From UBA6080 sp964607515 (GTDB taxonomy: Bacteria; Fermentibacterota; Fermentibacteria; Fermentibacterales; JCC-6): 64,000 bases of DNA. The stretch is taken from the NCBI GenBank assembly GCA_964607515.1, contig CAZSKU010000001.1, positions 62,001 to 126,000 of the forward strand. The letters are read 5' to 3'. Shown piece by piece: positions 1 to 7,877 of this stretch. Both the position numbers and the translations under genes were made by a program. The notes under the pieces were generated by a model. That model searched no databases. It had not been told where the DNA came from and saw nothing but the letters and a program-made list of their open reading frames with translations. The stretch's first letter is position 1. Every line of letters starts with the position of its first letter.

Positions 1-1
1 G

Positions 2-1777
2 GTGCCCTGGGTGGTGGGCGGTCCCGGCCCCAACGACTACGGGTCGGACTGTCCCTTCCAGCTGATACTGGACCTGGGAGGGGACGACCGGTACGGACCG
101 GGGCTGGGCGGGGTGATGGGTGCCGCCGGGAAAGGGTACGTCTCCATGGTGGTGGATTGTTCCGGGAACGACATCTGGGACTCCGAAGGTTTTGCGGTTT
201 CCCAGGGGGGGGCCGTCCTGGGTTTCGCCTGTGTGGTGGACCTGGAGGGTGACGACGTGTACAGGGCCTCCGGCCTGGCCCAGGGCAGCGGAATGATGGG
301 AGCCGGATATCTGGCGGACCTGGAAGGGAACGACCTCTGCCGGGCTTCCGTGCATTGCCAGGGGGCCGGCACCCTGGGGCTGGGAACCCTTCTGGACCTT
401 TCCGGCGACGATCTGAGGAAGGCAGCTTCGTTCGCCCAGGGGTTCGGAGGACCCGGAGGCCGGGGAGAACTCCTGGACGGCGCCGGCCACGACGTCTACC
501 TGGCGGGTTTCACAATCCCCCACGAGCCTCTCCTGCCCAGGGATCACCGGGCCATGAGCCAGGGCTTCGGCATGGGCCTGAGGCCCTTCATCGCCGGAGG
601 GACCGGGGTGCTGCTGGACTACGGCGACGGCTGCGACACCTACCGGGCCGAGGTATTCGGCCAGGGCTGCTCCTACTGGTACTCCCTGGGCATTCTGGTG
701 GACGAGGGAGGACAGGACGTCTACTCCGCGGCCCAGTACTCCCAGGGCACAGGCATCCACCTGTCCGCCGGGGTGCTCCTGGACCTCTCGGGCGACGACC
801 AGTTCATATCCAGGAACGGCCCCGCCCAGGGAAGCGCCCACGACCTTTCCACGGGGTTCCTTCTGGACCGACAGGGAAGCGACTACTACGCCACCGACGG
901 CGGCCAGGGGCTGGCCCTTACCAACTCGGCCGCGGTTTTCGCCGACCTGGGCGGCGCCGACGTCTACGCCGTCAGGAACCTGGGGCAGGGTCAGGCCACC
1001 TGGGCCCGGGGATCCTCGGGCAGCGGACTGTTCCTGTCCATGGCCGACTCCGACCGCTACATGGGACGCGGTTCGGACTCGCTCTCCTGGACCGAGGACT
1101 ACTCCGCCGGGCTTGATCTGGCCCTTACGACCCCGGAGGATCCGGAGTTCCAGGACCCTGTGGGTGATCCGGCATCCCTGGATTTGGACTCGCTGTTCCG
1201 GGTGGCTTCCGAGTGGGGGGTGGGATGCAACCGGGACAGAGTGCAGGCCCACCTGGACGAACTGGTCTCCCGGGGGGATGCCGCGGTGGTGTACGTGCTG
1301 GAGGAACACCTGGATTCCTGGGACGGGCTGGAGCACCGGGCGATCATCGAGGTTCTGAAGGGCCGCCGGGACGTATCCCTCGGGATACTGCTCGGGTTGC
1401 TGGAGGGCGGTTCGCTGGAGGGAAGGAGGTTCTCAAACGCCGTTTCCTGGCTCGGGGAGGTGGGCGGAGACCAGGCAAGACCCTTCGTGGAGGGACTTCT
1501 GGCGGACACCGTTCCACCCGGTCGGGCGGTTACCCTCATCAGGGCCCTGGGGGACATCGGCTCCGACTCTTCGGTTTCCGTGATCCTGCCCTTCGCCCGG
1601 TGGGAGGACGAGTTGGTGAGAAGGGAGACGGCTGTGAGCCTTGGAAAGATCTCTTCACCCATGGCGGAGGAGACACTGGAGAGGCTGGCGGAGGATCCGA
1701 AGCTTGACGTGATGAGCGCCGCGAGACATGCTCTCGGGCTGGTGAGAACGGAACAAGAAGGTTTGACAACAGAATAG
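2..1777 (+). CDS. GDD-repeat solenoid protein with C-terminal HEAT-like repeats (5' end outside window)
   Basis: The frame is open to the left edge, so the true start lies outside the window; the visible part is 591 residues. Residues about 15-370 are built from roughly eleven copies of a ~20-35 residue unit whose core reads L-x-D-x-x-G-D-D-x-Y, followed by a Q-G-x-G segment, as in LDLSGDD and DLEGDDVY. This regular spacing suggests a beta-solenoid. Residues about 395-580 are helical and look like HEAT/PBS-lyase-type repeats. No catalytic motif is visible and the signal peptide, if any, is missing. I do not recognise a named family for the GDD unit; an extracellular or periplasmic scaffold is a guess. 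The promoter of the next gene overlaps this gene's last codons. Confidence 0.75.
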   Translation: MPWVVGGPGPNDYGSDCPFQLILDLGGDDRYGPGLGGVMGAAGKGYVSMVVDCSGNDIWDSEGFAVSQGGAVLGFACVVDLEGDDVYRASGLAQGSGMMGAGYLADLEGNDLCRASVHCQGAGTLGLGTLLDLSGDDLRKAASFAQGFGGPGGRGELLDGAGHDVYLAGFTIPHEPLLPRDHRAMSQGFGMGLRPFIAGGTGVLLDYGDGCDTYRAEVFGQGCSYWYSLGILVDEGGQDVYSAAQYSQGTGIHLSAGVLLDLSGDDQFISRNGPAQGSAHDLSTGFLLDRQGSDYYATDGGQGLALTNSAAVFADLGGADVYAVRNLGQGQATWARGSSGSGLFLSMADSDRYMGRGSDSLSWTEDYSAGLDLALTTPEDPEFQDPVGDPASLDLDSLFRVASEWGVGCNRDRVQAHLDELVSRGDAAVVYVLEEHLDSWDGLEHRAIIEVLKGRRDVSLGILLGLLEGGSLEGRRFSNAVSWLGEVGGDQARPFVEGLLADTVPPGRAVTLIRALGDIGSDSSVSVILPFARWEDELVRRETAVSLGKISSPMAEETLERLAEDPKLDVMSAARHALGLVRTEQEGLTTE

Positions 1778-1791
1778 AACGTGCATATTAT
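1763..1791 (+). promoter_or_regulatory. sigma-70-type promoter of the lipoprotein gene
   Basis: TTGACA (1763-1768), a 17-base spacer and TATTAT (1786-1791) form a near-consensus vegetative promoter. The -35 box lies inside the end of the upstream gene. Transcription should start near 1798, about 40 bases before the GTG start at 1839. Confidence 0.8.
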
Positions 1792-1800
1792 GCCAATATG

Positions 1801-1816
1801 GGAAGCATGCGCTTCC
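1801..1816 (+). promoter_or_regulatory. 5'-end stem-loop of the lipoprotein mRNA
   Basis: GGAAGC and GCTTCC form a 6-bp stem with an ATGC loop, almost at the predicted 5' end of the transcript. Such 5' hairpins can protect messages from decay; that role is inferred from position only. Confidence 0.45.
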
Positions 1817-1838
1817 ATCTCCAGAGAAAGGGGAAAAA

Positions 1839-2660
1839 GTGAAAAAGCTCCTTGTTTCAGGGTTGGTACTCGGCATGGTGGTAGTGGCTGGCTGCGCCGG
1901 CGACGATGATCCTTCGGGCCCCGGCGGAACCCTTCCCACCGTTCAAAACCTTGCCATAAGCGACGCCAGCACGGGCAACAGCATCGTGCTCACCTGGTCC
2001 GCCGTGGAGGACGTCGAGGGCTACAAGGTCTATTTCCGTGAGACCGCCGGCGGCACCTGGGTCGAGGGCGGCGACGTGGCCACCACCACCTTCACCCACA
2101 CCGCCACCGTGGCCGGCTACTACACCGTCTCAGCCTACGACGGCGACGACTACAGCGAGAACTACGCCACCGAGGTCAACACCCTTCCCAACATCGTGAA
2201 CACGGTCTACAGGATCTACGACAACTTCGCTCCCGCCCAGTACGACAGCGGCTTCATATTCGGCCCCACCGGCGGTCAGACCGGCCAGGCCAGCGACCCC
2301 GACTTCGAGCAGGACATCTACGCCTACGACGAGAGCAAGGGCGATCCTGACGTGTGGCTGTACTCCGGCAACTACGGCCAGTTCGGCAACGGCAACCCCA
2401 CCTACATGGCCGACCCCGCGGGCACCTACGGCTACTGCAACCAGTACGGCACCGGCAGCTGGTATGAGAGCTACAGGCTCTACGAGTCCGACAGCGCCGT
2501 TTTCTGCGCCCTGCCCTACACCGGCGGCGACGTCGTTTACGTGAAGATGTACGGCCTGGCCATCACCCCCGAGCAGTCCAGCAACAACGGCACCGAGGTC
2601 GCCTTCATGTACGAGTACCAGCCCATGGCCAACATCACGGTCTTCACCAGCAACTACTAA
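1839..2660 (+). CDS. lipoprotein with a fibronectin type III-like domain
   Basis: 273 residues from a GTG start with a purine-rich site (GAGAAAGGGG) upstream. A lipoprotein signal ends in V-A-G-C (Cys 19), so the product should be lipid-anchored after export. Residues about 30-115 resemble a fibronectin type III module (LTWSAVEDVEGYKVYF core). The rest is rich in Tyr, Gly and Asp and has no known motif. The gene is a stand-alone unit: strong promoter upstream, UUCG-loop terminator downstream, and codons strongly biased to a few C-ending ones. These suggest an abundant surface or periplasmic protein. A paralogue with the same layout lies at 53523-54296. Function unknown. Confidence 0.85.
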   Translation: MKKLLVSGLVLGMVVVAGCAGDDDPSGPGGTLPTVQNLAISDASTGNSIVLTWSAVEDVEGYKVYFRETAGGTWVEGGDVATTTFTHTATVAGYYTVSAYDGDDYSENYATEVNTLPNIVNTVYRIYDNFAPAQYDSGFIFGPTGGQTGQASDPDFEQDIYAYDESKGDPDVWLYSGNYGQFGNGNPTYMADPAGTYGYCNQYGTGSWYESYRLYESDSAVFCALPYTGGDVVYVKMYGLAITPEQSSNNGTEVAFMYEYQPMANITVFTSNY

Positions 2661-2680
2661 AAGGAACCGTGGTCCATATC

Positions 2681-2706
2681 GGGGGGGGCTTCGGCTCCCC
2701 CCTTTT
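2681..2706 (+). terminator. intrinsic terminator with UUCG tetraloop
   Basis: Eight G plus C (2681-2689) pair with GCTCCCCCC (2694-2702; one G-U pair) around a TTCG loop, followed by TTTT. It closes the lipoprotein transcript just before the next gene. Confidence 0.85.
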
Positions 2707-2719
2707 GCTTGGAGGACCC

Positions 2720-3502
2720 ATGCTTCACGCAATACTCGGCTTCGCCCTGCTGGGGCAGCCCCTGATCCTTCAGAATCCCGACACCCTGGTGACCCCGTCG
2801 GCGGGTCTTCCCGGAGGAACCTCCCAGGCTGTGTCCACCGCGGCGGCTCTGGAAGGAGCCGTCTGGGGTATCGGAGTGGCGGATCTTCGAACCGGTGAAA
2901 GGATTGTGCGCAACGTTTCCAGGAGTTTCCGCCTGGACATGCCATCGCTTCCCCTGGCGGCGTGCGGGGTGGAACTGTCCGACAGCGGGGAGATTCCCCT
3001 GGACAGCATGATCGCCAGGAACGAGAGATTCTGGGAGAAGCTCCACTGGGCCCAGCAGGGGGGCAGGGGCGTGTGCGCCTCGGTAATCTGGAGCATCAGG
3101 GAAACCCGCATAGCGCAATGGCTTCGGGACGGGGGATTCTCGGGAACAGTGGTGAGCGGGGTCTACCTGGACCGCCCGATTCCCTACGAGCCGGATCCGA
3201 ACTACATAACCGTAGAAGACGCCCTGTCATTCCTGGACATCATCTACCGGAATCTTGAGGACAGGAACGTCCGCAGGATAGGCGACAACCCGCCCCTCTC
3301 CCAGACAAACCGGGAAACCCTGGGGGTTTCCAACACCCTTTACGGCTGGTTCGATGAGACGTCTTCCTCCCGTCATATATTCCTGATCGTTCGGAAGCCC
3401 TCCGGGGAGGACTACGGCATCGTCATACTTACCGAAGACCTCTGCTGTCCCGGCAAGGCCGACATGGCCCTGGACATAATCTGGGATTCTCTGAAGGACT
3501 GA
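2720..3502 (+). CDS. class A beta-lactamase-fold protein lacking catalytic residues
   Basis: 260 residues from ATG 2720, preceded by GGAGG at 2711-2715. The order of segments follows class A serine beta-lactamases: an early strand pair (GIGVADLRTGE), a helix starting P-S-L-P-L-A where S-x-x-K is expected, a region W-S-I-R in place of S-D-N, a helix around T-V-E-D-A, and a final strand F-L-I-V-R-K-P-S-G-E. The catalytic Lys, the SDN loop and the KTG motif are all absent (D-E-T at the KTG position). The N-terminus is hydrophobic and may be a weak signal peptide. I infer a non-hydrolytic penicillin-binding-like fold; the alternative is an unrelated protein with chance similarity. argF begins 34 bases downstream. 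Confidence 0.6.
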   Translation: MLHAILGFALLGQPLILQNPDTLVTPSAGLPGGTSQAVSTAAALEGAVWGIGVADLRTGERIVRNVSRSFRLDMPSLPLAACGVELSDSGEIPLDSMIARNERFWEKLHWAQQGGRGVCASVIWSIRETRIAQWLRDGGFSGTVVSGVYLDRPIPYEPDPNYITVEDALSFLDIIYRNLEDRNVRRIGDNPPLSQTNRETLGVSNTLYGWFDETSSSRHIFLIVRKPSGEDYGIVILTEDLCCPGKADMALDIIWDSLKD

Positions 3503-3536
3503 AACGACAGACGGCGCAACGACGACGGGAGGAACC

Positions 3537-4478
3537 ATGGCAGTCAACCTCAGGGGCAAGAGCCTCCTCACCCTTCTTGACCTGAGCCCCGAGCAGATTC
3601 ACTACCTGCTGGACGTGGCCCATAACCTCAAGGCTGAGAGGGTGGGTTTCCAGACGTACCAGCGATTCCAGGGCAAGACCCTGGCCATGCTCTTCGAGAA
3701 GCGCTCCACCAGAACCCGCTGCGCCTTCGAGACGGCCTTCGGCGAGGAGGGCGGCCATCCGGTTTTCCTCTCCAGCGCCGATATTCAGCTGGGGGCCAAG
3801 GAGAGTATCGAGGACACAGCCCGGGTGCTGGGTCGCATGTTCGATGCCATTATGTTCCGGGGTTTCAGCCAGGAGATGGCGGAAGCCCTGGACGACTACT
3901 CCGGGGTGCCTGTGTACAACGCCCTGACCGACATGTACCACCCCACCCAGGTGCTTGCCGACCTTATGACCATCGAGGAGCATGCCGGCGAACTGGCCGG
4001 GCTTTCCCTGGTGTACGCCGGCGACGGACGGAACAACATGGCCAACAGCCTCATGATAGGCTGTGCAAAAATGGGGTTGGACTGCACCATTCTCGCCCCA
4101 GGCGAACTTCAGCCCCGGGGCGACCTTCTGGAGAGGGTCATGGGGATAGCCGCGGACAGCGGCAGCGAGATCCGGGTCACCGACAACCCGAAGGAGGCGG
4201 TACCCGGAGCTGACGTCATCTATACCGACGTCTGGGCCAGCATGGGGGAGGAAGAGAAGGCCAAGGATCGGATCCGTCTTCTCACCCCCTACCAGGTCAA
4301 CCAGGAGATGATGGACATGGCCGGCAACCAGGATCTGATCTTCATGCACTGCCTTCCGGCGGTGAAGGGTCAGGAGGTCACCTACGACGTGATCGAGGGC
4401 CCCGGATCGGTGGTCTGGGACGAAGCCGAGAACAGGAAGCACACCATCAAGGCACTGATGGTGGCCACCCTCCTGTAA
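3537..4478 (+). CDS. argF: ornithine carbamoyltransferase
   Basis: 313 residues, the normal length. It converts carbamoyl phosphate and ornithine to citrulline in arginine synthesis (or the reverse in arginine breakdown). Carbamoyl-phosphate site S-T-R-T-R is at 57-61, H-P-T-Q at 135-138, the ornithine loop D-V-W-A-S-M-G at 231-237, and the conserved H-C-L-P at 271-274. The start ATG has GGGAGGAAC just upstream. No other arginine gene is adjacent, so the anabolic or catabolic direction cannot be told from context. The next gene begins 19 bases downstream. Confidence 0.95.
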   Translation: MAVNLRGKSLLTLLDLSPEQIHYLLDVAHNLKAERVGFQTYQRFQGKTLAMLFEKRSTRTRCAFETAFGEEGGHPVFLSSADIQLGAKESIEDTARVLGRMFDAIMFRGFSQEMAEALDDYSGVPVYNALTDMYHPTQVLADLMTIEEHAGELAGLSLVYAGDGRNNMANSLMIGCAKMGLDCTILAPGELQPRGDLLERVMGIAADSGSEIRVTDNPKEAVPGADVIYTDVWASMGEEEKAKDRIRLLTPYQVNQEMMDMAGNQDLIFMHCLPAVKGQEVTYDVIEGPGSVVWDEAENRKHTIKALMVATLL

Positions 4479-4497
4479 CTCCGGATCGAATCGGCTT

Positions 4498-5364
4498 ATG
4501 AGGGCTTCGCCCGGGGATGTCACGGTGGTCACCGTGGCTGCCGACAGCGGCGAAGCCCTTGTTCGCTGGAGGGATGCCTGGGCGCCTGCCGGGTGTGGGC
4601 TTCTTCTGGCGGACAACGGCTCCACCGACGGCTTCCCGGAAAAATGCCGGGTCCCGGTGGTTCCCACCGGGGGAAACCTTGGCTTCGGCCCGGGGATCAA
4701 CGCCGCCGCCGCCCGGTGCGAAACGCCCCTGGTGCTTGTGACCAACCCGGATACCGTCCCCGCTTCGGAAGACTCCCTGCGCATCCTTGTGGATCAACAC
4801 CGGCAGGGCGCCCTCTCGGGGGGAAGACTGCTGGATTTCCGGGGCAGGCCTGTCCCCTCGGGAGGCAGGTGGCCCACGGTTCCATGGGTAGCCGGACAGG
4901 TCTTCTTCAGGACTTCCAGCCTCTGGCGGGGCGGGCGCCCCGACTGGATACAGGGTTCGCTGATTCTTGCCGATACCTCGGTTTTGATGGACACCCTCGG
5001 GGGATTCCACCGGGACTTCCCCCTTTACTTCGAGGATGTCGACCTGTGCGCCGGAGCCCTGTCGAAGGGAATCCCGACGGTCTTCATCCCCGGCGCTCGC
5101 TTCATCCACCGCGAGGGTACGGGAGCCCCCTCCGCCCGGGCGGTTAGGATTTCGTGCTTCCACTGGGGCATGTGGCGCTGGTTCGCCAGGCACAGGTCCG
5201 GGGCGGCGCCCCTTGTCCGATGGCTTGTCATGCGGAAGTGTCTGGTCCGGATGGCAGCGGCGGAGAGGGGGTCTCCCGTCAGAACGGGTTACGAGAGGGC
5301 GCTGGATTCGCTTCGAAGGAGGATTCCGCCGGAGCTTCCGCCGGCCGGTTCACTCGGCGGCTGA
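4498..5364 (+). CDS. family 2 glycosyltransferase
   Basis: 288 residues. The GT-A fold is marked by A-D-N-G-S-T-D near residue 38, the rhamnosyltransferase-like G-G-N-L-G-F-G at about 58-64, N-P-D-T-V (83-87) as the metal-binding DXD equivalent, and F-E-D-V-D (178-182) as the catalytic-base region. It probably adds a sugar to a cell-surface glycan; donor and acceptor are unknown. The first strand is short compared with typical members. Its 3' end overlaps the convergent rsgA by 15 bases. Confidence 0.85.
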   Translation: MRASPGDVTVVTVAADSGEALVRWRDAWAPAGCGLLLADNGSTDGFPEKCRVPVVPTGGNLGFGPGINAAAARCETPLVLVTNPDTVPASEDSLRILVDQHRQGALSGGRLLDFRGRPVPSGGRWPTVPWVAGQVFFRTSSLWRGGRPDWIQGSLILADTSVLMDTLGGFHRDFPLYFEDVDLCAGALSKGIPTVFIPGARFIHREGTGAPSARAVRISCFHWGMWRWFARHRSGAAPLVRWLVMRKCLVRMAAAERGSPVRTGYERALDSLRRRIPPELPPAGSLGG

Positions 5365-6279
5365 ACTCTCCTGAACCCTGCCCTGCCCCGCCTCCCTGAT
5401 CTCCCCCAGGAGCTTCAGGTAGGACTCGTATCTGCACCCGGCGATGCTTCCGGAATCCGCGGCCTGACTGACCGCGCACCCCGGTTCGGAATCGTGCAGA
5501 CAGTTCCTGAAGCGGCAGGGGCCGAAGGCCTGGAACTCCGGAAAGCAGAACCGGAGCTGGTCGGAAGGTATGTGCTCCACGCTGAACGCCCGTAGTCCCG
5601 GGGTGTCCATGAGCCATGTGTCGTCGCCCAGGTGAAGCAGCCTCGAAGCCACGGTGGTGTGCCGTCCCCGGGAAGTCCTGGCGTTCAGGGCTCCCACGGC
5701 CAGATCGAGCCCGGGATTCAGGGCCAGGGCCAGGGAGGTCTTTCCCGCCCCGGAAGGGCCGGTGAGAACCACCGCCTGCCCCCGGATCATCTCTCTCAGT
5801 TCCGGGACGCCGGCCCCGGTCTCAGCCGACACCTGGAGCAAGTCGTACCCAGCGCCATCCCGGTAGATCGCTGTCAGTTCCGGTATGTCCGCGGCCTCCG
5901 GCAGTCCCGCCAGATCCGTCTTGTTCAGAACCACGGCGCATCTGAGCCGGTTGTGTTCGGCCGAAGCCAGTACCCGGTCCAGAAAGCCCTTTCTTAGCGC
6001 GGGACGGCACACCGAAACCACCACCAGGACCCTGTCCACGTTGGCCGCCAGAACCTGGGGCTTTCCCAGGGGGGACGTCCGGGTGAGCACCGACGTCCGG
6101 GGCAGGACATCGGTGACCCTCCACCTGGGCACCCCGGGAACCGCCTCCACCAGGTCGCCGCACACCGCTCCCCCCGCGTCCCGGTACACCAGGCCGGACA
6201 CCGAAGCCTTCTCGGTTTCACCGCCGGGAAGCGCCAGAATCACTCCCCGCCTGCCTGTGGAATGAACCCTGGCCCTCAC
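5350..6279 (-). CDS. rsgA: ribosome small-subunit-dependent GTPase A
   Basis: 309 residues. RsgA is a circularly permuted GTPase that matures the 30S subunit. The permuted order is visible: an N-terminal OB-fold, N-K-T-D (119-122), then the P-loop G-P-S-G-A-G-K-T-S (174-182), then D-T-P-G (225-228). The C-terminal zinc site has C255, C260, H262 and C268. The GTG start at 6279 overlaps the stop of the preceding gene as GTGA, supporting this start although the frame stays open further upstream. It is the last gene of the 12547-5350 operon. Confidence 0.95.
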   Translation of the reverse strand: MRARVHSTGRRGVILALPGGETEKASVSGLVYRDAGGAVCGDLVEAVPGVPRWRVTDVLPRTSVLTRTSPLGKPQVLAANVDRVLVVVSVCRPALRKGFLDRVLASAEHNRLRCAVVLNKTDLAGLPEAADIPELTAIYRDGAGYDLLQVSAETGAGVPELREMIRGQAVVLTGPSGAGKTSLALALNPGLDLAVGALNARTSRGRHTTVASRLLHLGDDTWLMDTPGLRAFSVEHIPSDQLRFCFPEFQAFGPCRFRNCLHDSEPGCAVSQAADSGSIAGCRYESYLKLLGEIREAGQGRVQESSAAE

Positions 6280-7568
6280 GGGGTTTCCCCGGGCCCCGGG
6301 ATTGTAATCACCGGGATACTTCCGGACAGGGAATCGAGCCATTTCGCGGCATGGTCCGAAAGGTAGAAATCGTCCATGAACACGACTATGGAAGTCACTC
6401 CCTGCCGAAGCAGGTCCTCCTCCCCGGCGCCCTCCCATACCGCCCGGTCCAGGGCCACGTAACCTTCGGGGTACGAAGCCCTGCTCCGGAGCAGGGCGAG
6501 CCTGGGGATCACCAGTTCGTTGGCGGCCACCCTGCCCTCCGGCAGTCGGCCCGCCGCCGATGCCAGCCCCCGGTCGAGCATGGCCTCCGTTCGCCAGGAA
6601 TCCAGGGTCTCGGGCCAGGCGAAGATTCCCCCGGCCAGACACAGGGCCGCCAGCAGTGCCCGATTCACACCGGGGAAAAGGGATCCCGTCCGGCCGGCGC
6701 AGAACGGCACCGCCAGAAGGATCACCTGATCGGCGTACCTGGGGAGCACCAGGCTTCCCATGACCAGACCCGTCCAGAGCAGAACCACGTTGATTCCCGC
6801 TGGAACCGCCAGTCTCCACCGCCGAAAATCCACCAGCAGCGCCGCGCCGAAGACGGGGCCCAGCACCGTGATGACCCTCAGAAGGAGCCACGGCGGAAAT
6901 GTCACAGGATTCGGAGTGCCGTAATCCATGGCGGCCACGCAGTATCTCACCTCCCGGGCTGTCCAGAGGAGGTCTCCGCAGGCCCCTGCGTTAAGCAGGA
7001 TCCAGAACGCCAGGGATACCGCCATGACCGCCAGCGCCCAGGGGGAACGCCTTTCCAGGAAATCGCGCACTCCGTAGATGAACCCCTCCGGGCGAACCAG
7101 GGAGGCCAGGGCCGAAGCCCCCGGGGAGCCCCGGCGACAGCCCCAGAGGATGAGTGCCATGAAGGGAACCGCAGGACTCCTGGCAAGGCACAGGTTCAGG
7201 AACACCGGGTTCGTTCCCAGGAAAACTCCCGCCAGGAGCCCCGGGAAACCTTCGCCGGCTGCCCTGACACCGGCGAATAGAGCCATCCAGGCGACCGCCA
7301 GCCAGATTACCGTCTCAGGGGCCTTCCATGGAAGGTTTCCAAGGAGACCCAGCAGAAGATCCCCGGGTTTCGGGACGGTGTTGGGGTAGTACATCGTCCA
7401 GTCGTTCACGGTACCGTCCGGCGATATCACCAGGGAGCCTTCATCGGCAATCTGCCCGGCCCACAGGGTGTGTGCGGCCCGGTCTGAATCCGGCAGGGGG
7501 CCCACTGCCAGGGTGACCCCCAGGAGAGGAGCCAGGCATGCTGCGGAGAGGACGAGGGCGCGGGTCAC
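6276..7568 (-). CDS. polytopic membrane protein, possibly GT-C-type glycosyltransferase
   Basis: 430 residues with about eight or nine hydrophobic segments. An N-terminal signal-like helix is followed by P-D-S-D-R-A at about 26-31 in the first outer loop, as in ArnT/PMT-like (GT39-type) glycosyltransferases that use lipid-linked sugars. The C-terminal ~100 residues are soluble. The first-loop acidic motif and overall layout support a GT-C assignment, but I cannot name a substrate. It overlaps the upstream DivIC-like gene and the downstream rsgA by 4 bases each. Confidence 0.55.
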   Translation of the reverse strand: MTRALVLSAACLAPLLGVTLAVGPLPDSDRAAHTLWAGQIADEGSLVISPDGTVNDWTMYYPNTVPKPGDLLLGLLGNLPWKAPETVIWLAVAWMALFAGVRAAGEGFPGLLAGVFLGTNPVFLNLCLARSPAVPFMALILWGCRRGSPGASALASLVRPEGFIYGVRDFLERRSPWALAVMAVSLAFWILLNAGACGDLLWTAREVRYCVAAMDYGTPNPVTFPPWLLLRVITVLGPVFGAALLVDFRRWRLAVPAGINVVLLWTGLVMGSLVLPRYADQVILLAVPFCAGRTGSLFPGVNRALLAALCLAGGIFAWPETLDSWRTEAMLDRGLASAAGRLPEGRVAANELVIPRLALLRSRASYPEGYVALDRAVWEGAGEEDLLRQGVTSIVVFMDDFYLSDHAAKWLDSLSGSIPVITIPGPGETP

Positions 7569-7876
7569 CGGGGTTCCACGAACCTCACTATGTGCTCGCC
7601 GGGCCGCCCCCAGCCCAGCACCTCCCTCACCCTGGTCTCCATGTAGGCCGAATCCCTCTCGAGCCTCACCACGACGGTCTCCAGGGAGTCGAGCCTGGTC
7701 TGAAGGCTCTCCACCTCCATCCTGGTCTGAAGCATCTGCAGCTCCAGCCGGCGGTTGGCAAGGAATCCGTTACGGTTGAAGAGCACCAGGGCGGCGGTGA
7801 TCAGCAGCAGCACCGCCATGAGCAGTGCGACGTAGCGTCCCCTTCGGGGCTGCCCGGGCTGGTCGGGAAGGCGCAA
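7565..7876 (-). CDS. DivIC/FtsB-like septum formation initiator
   Basis: 103 residues: a short basic N-terminus, one membrane helix (about 16-34) and a coiled coil (about 40-85) with leucine heptads. This is the layout of FtsB/DivIC, which joins FtsL and FtsQ in the divisome. It lies directly after enolase, a frequent ftsB position in bacteria, which strengthens the call. The start is TTG at 7876, one base after the enolase stop, with GAGGAG inside the enolase end. Confidence 0.75.
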   Translation of the reverse strand: MRLPDQPGQPRRGRYVALLMAVLLLITAALVLFNRNGFLANRRLELQMLQTRMEVESLQTRLDSLETVVVRLERDSAYMETRVREVLGWGRPGEHIVRFVEPR

Positions 7877-7877
7877 G

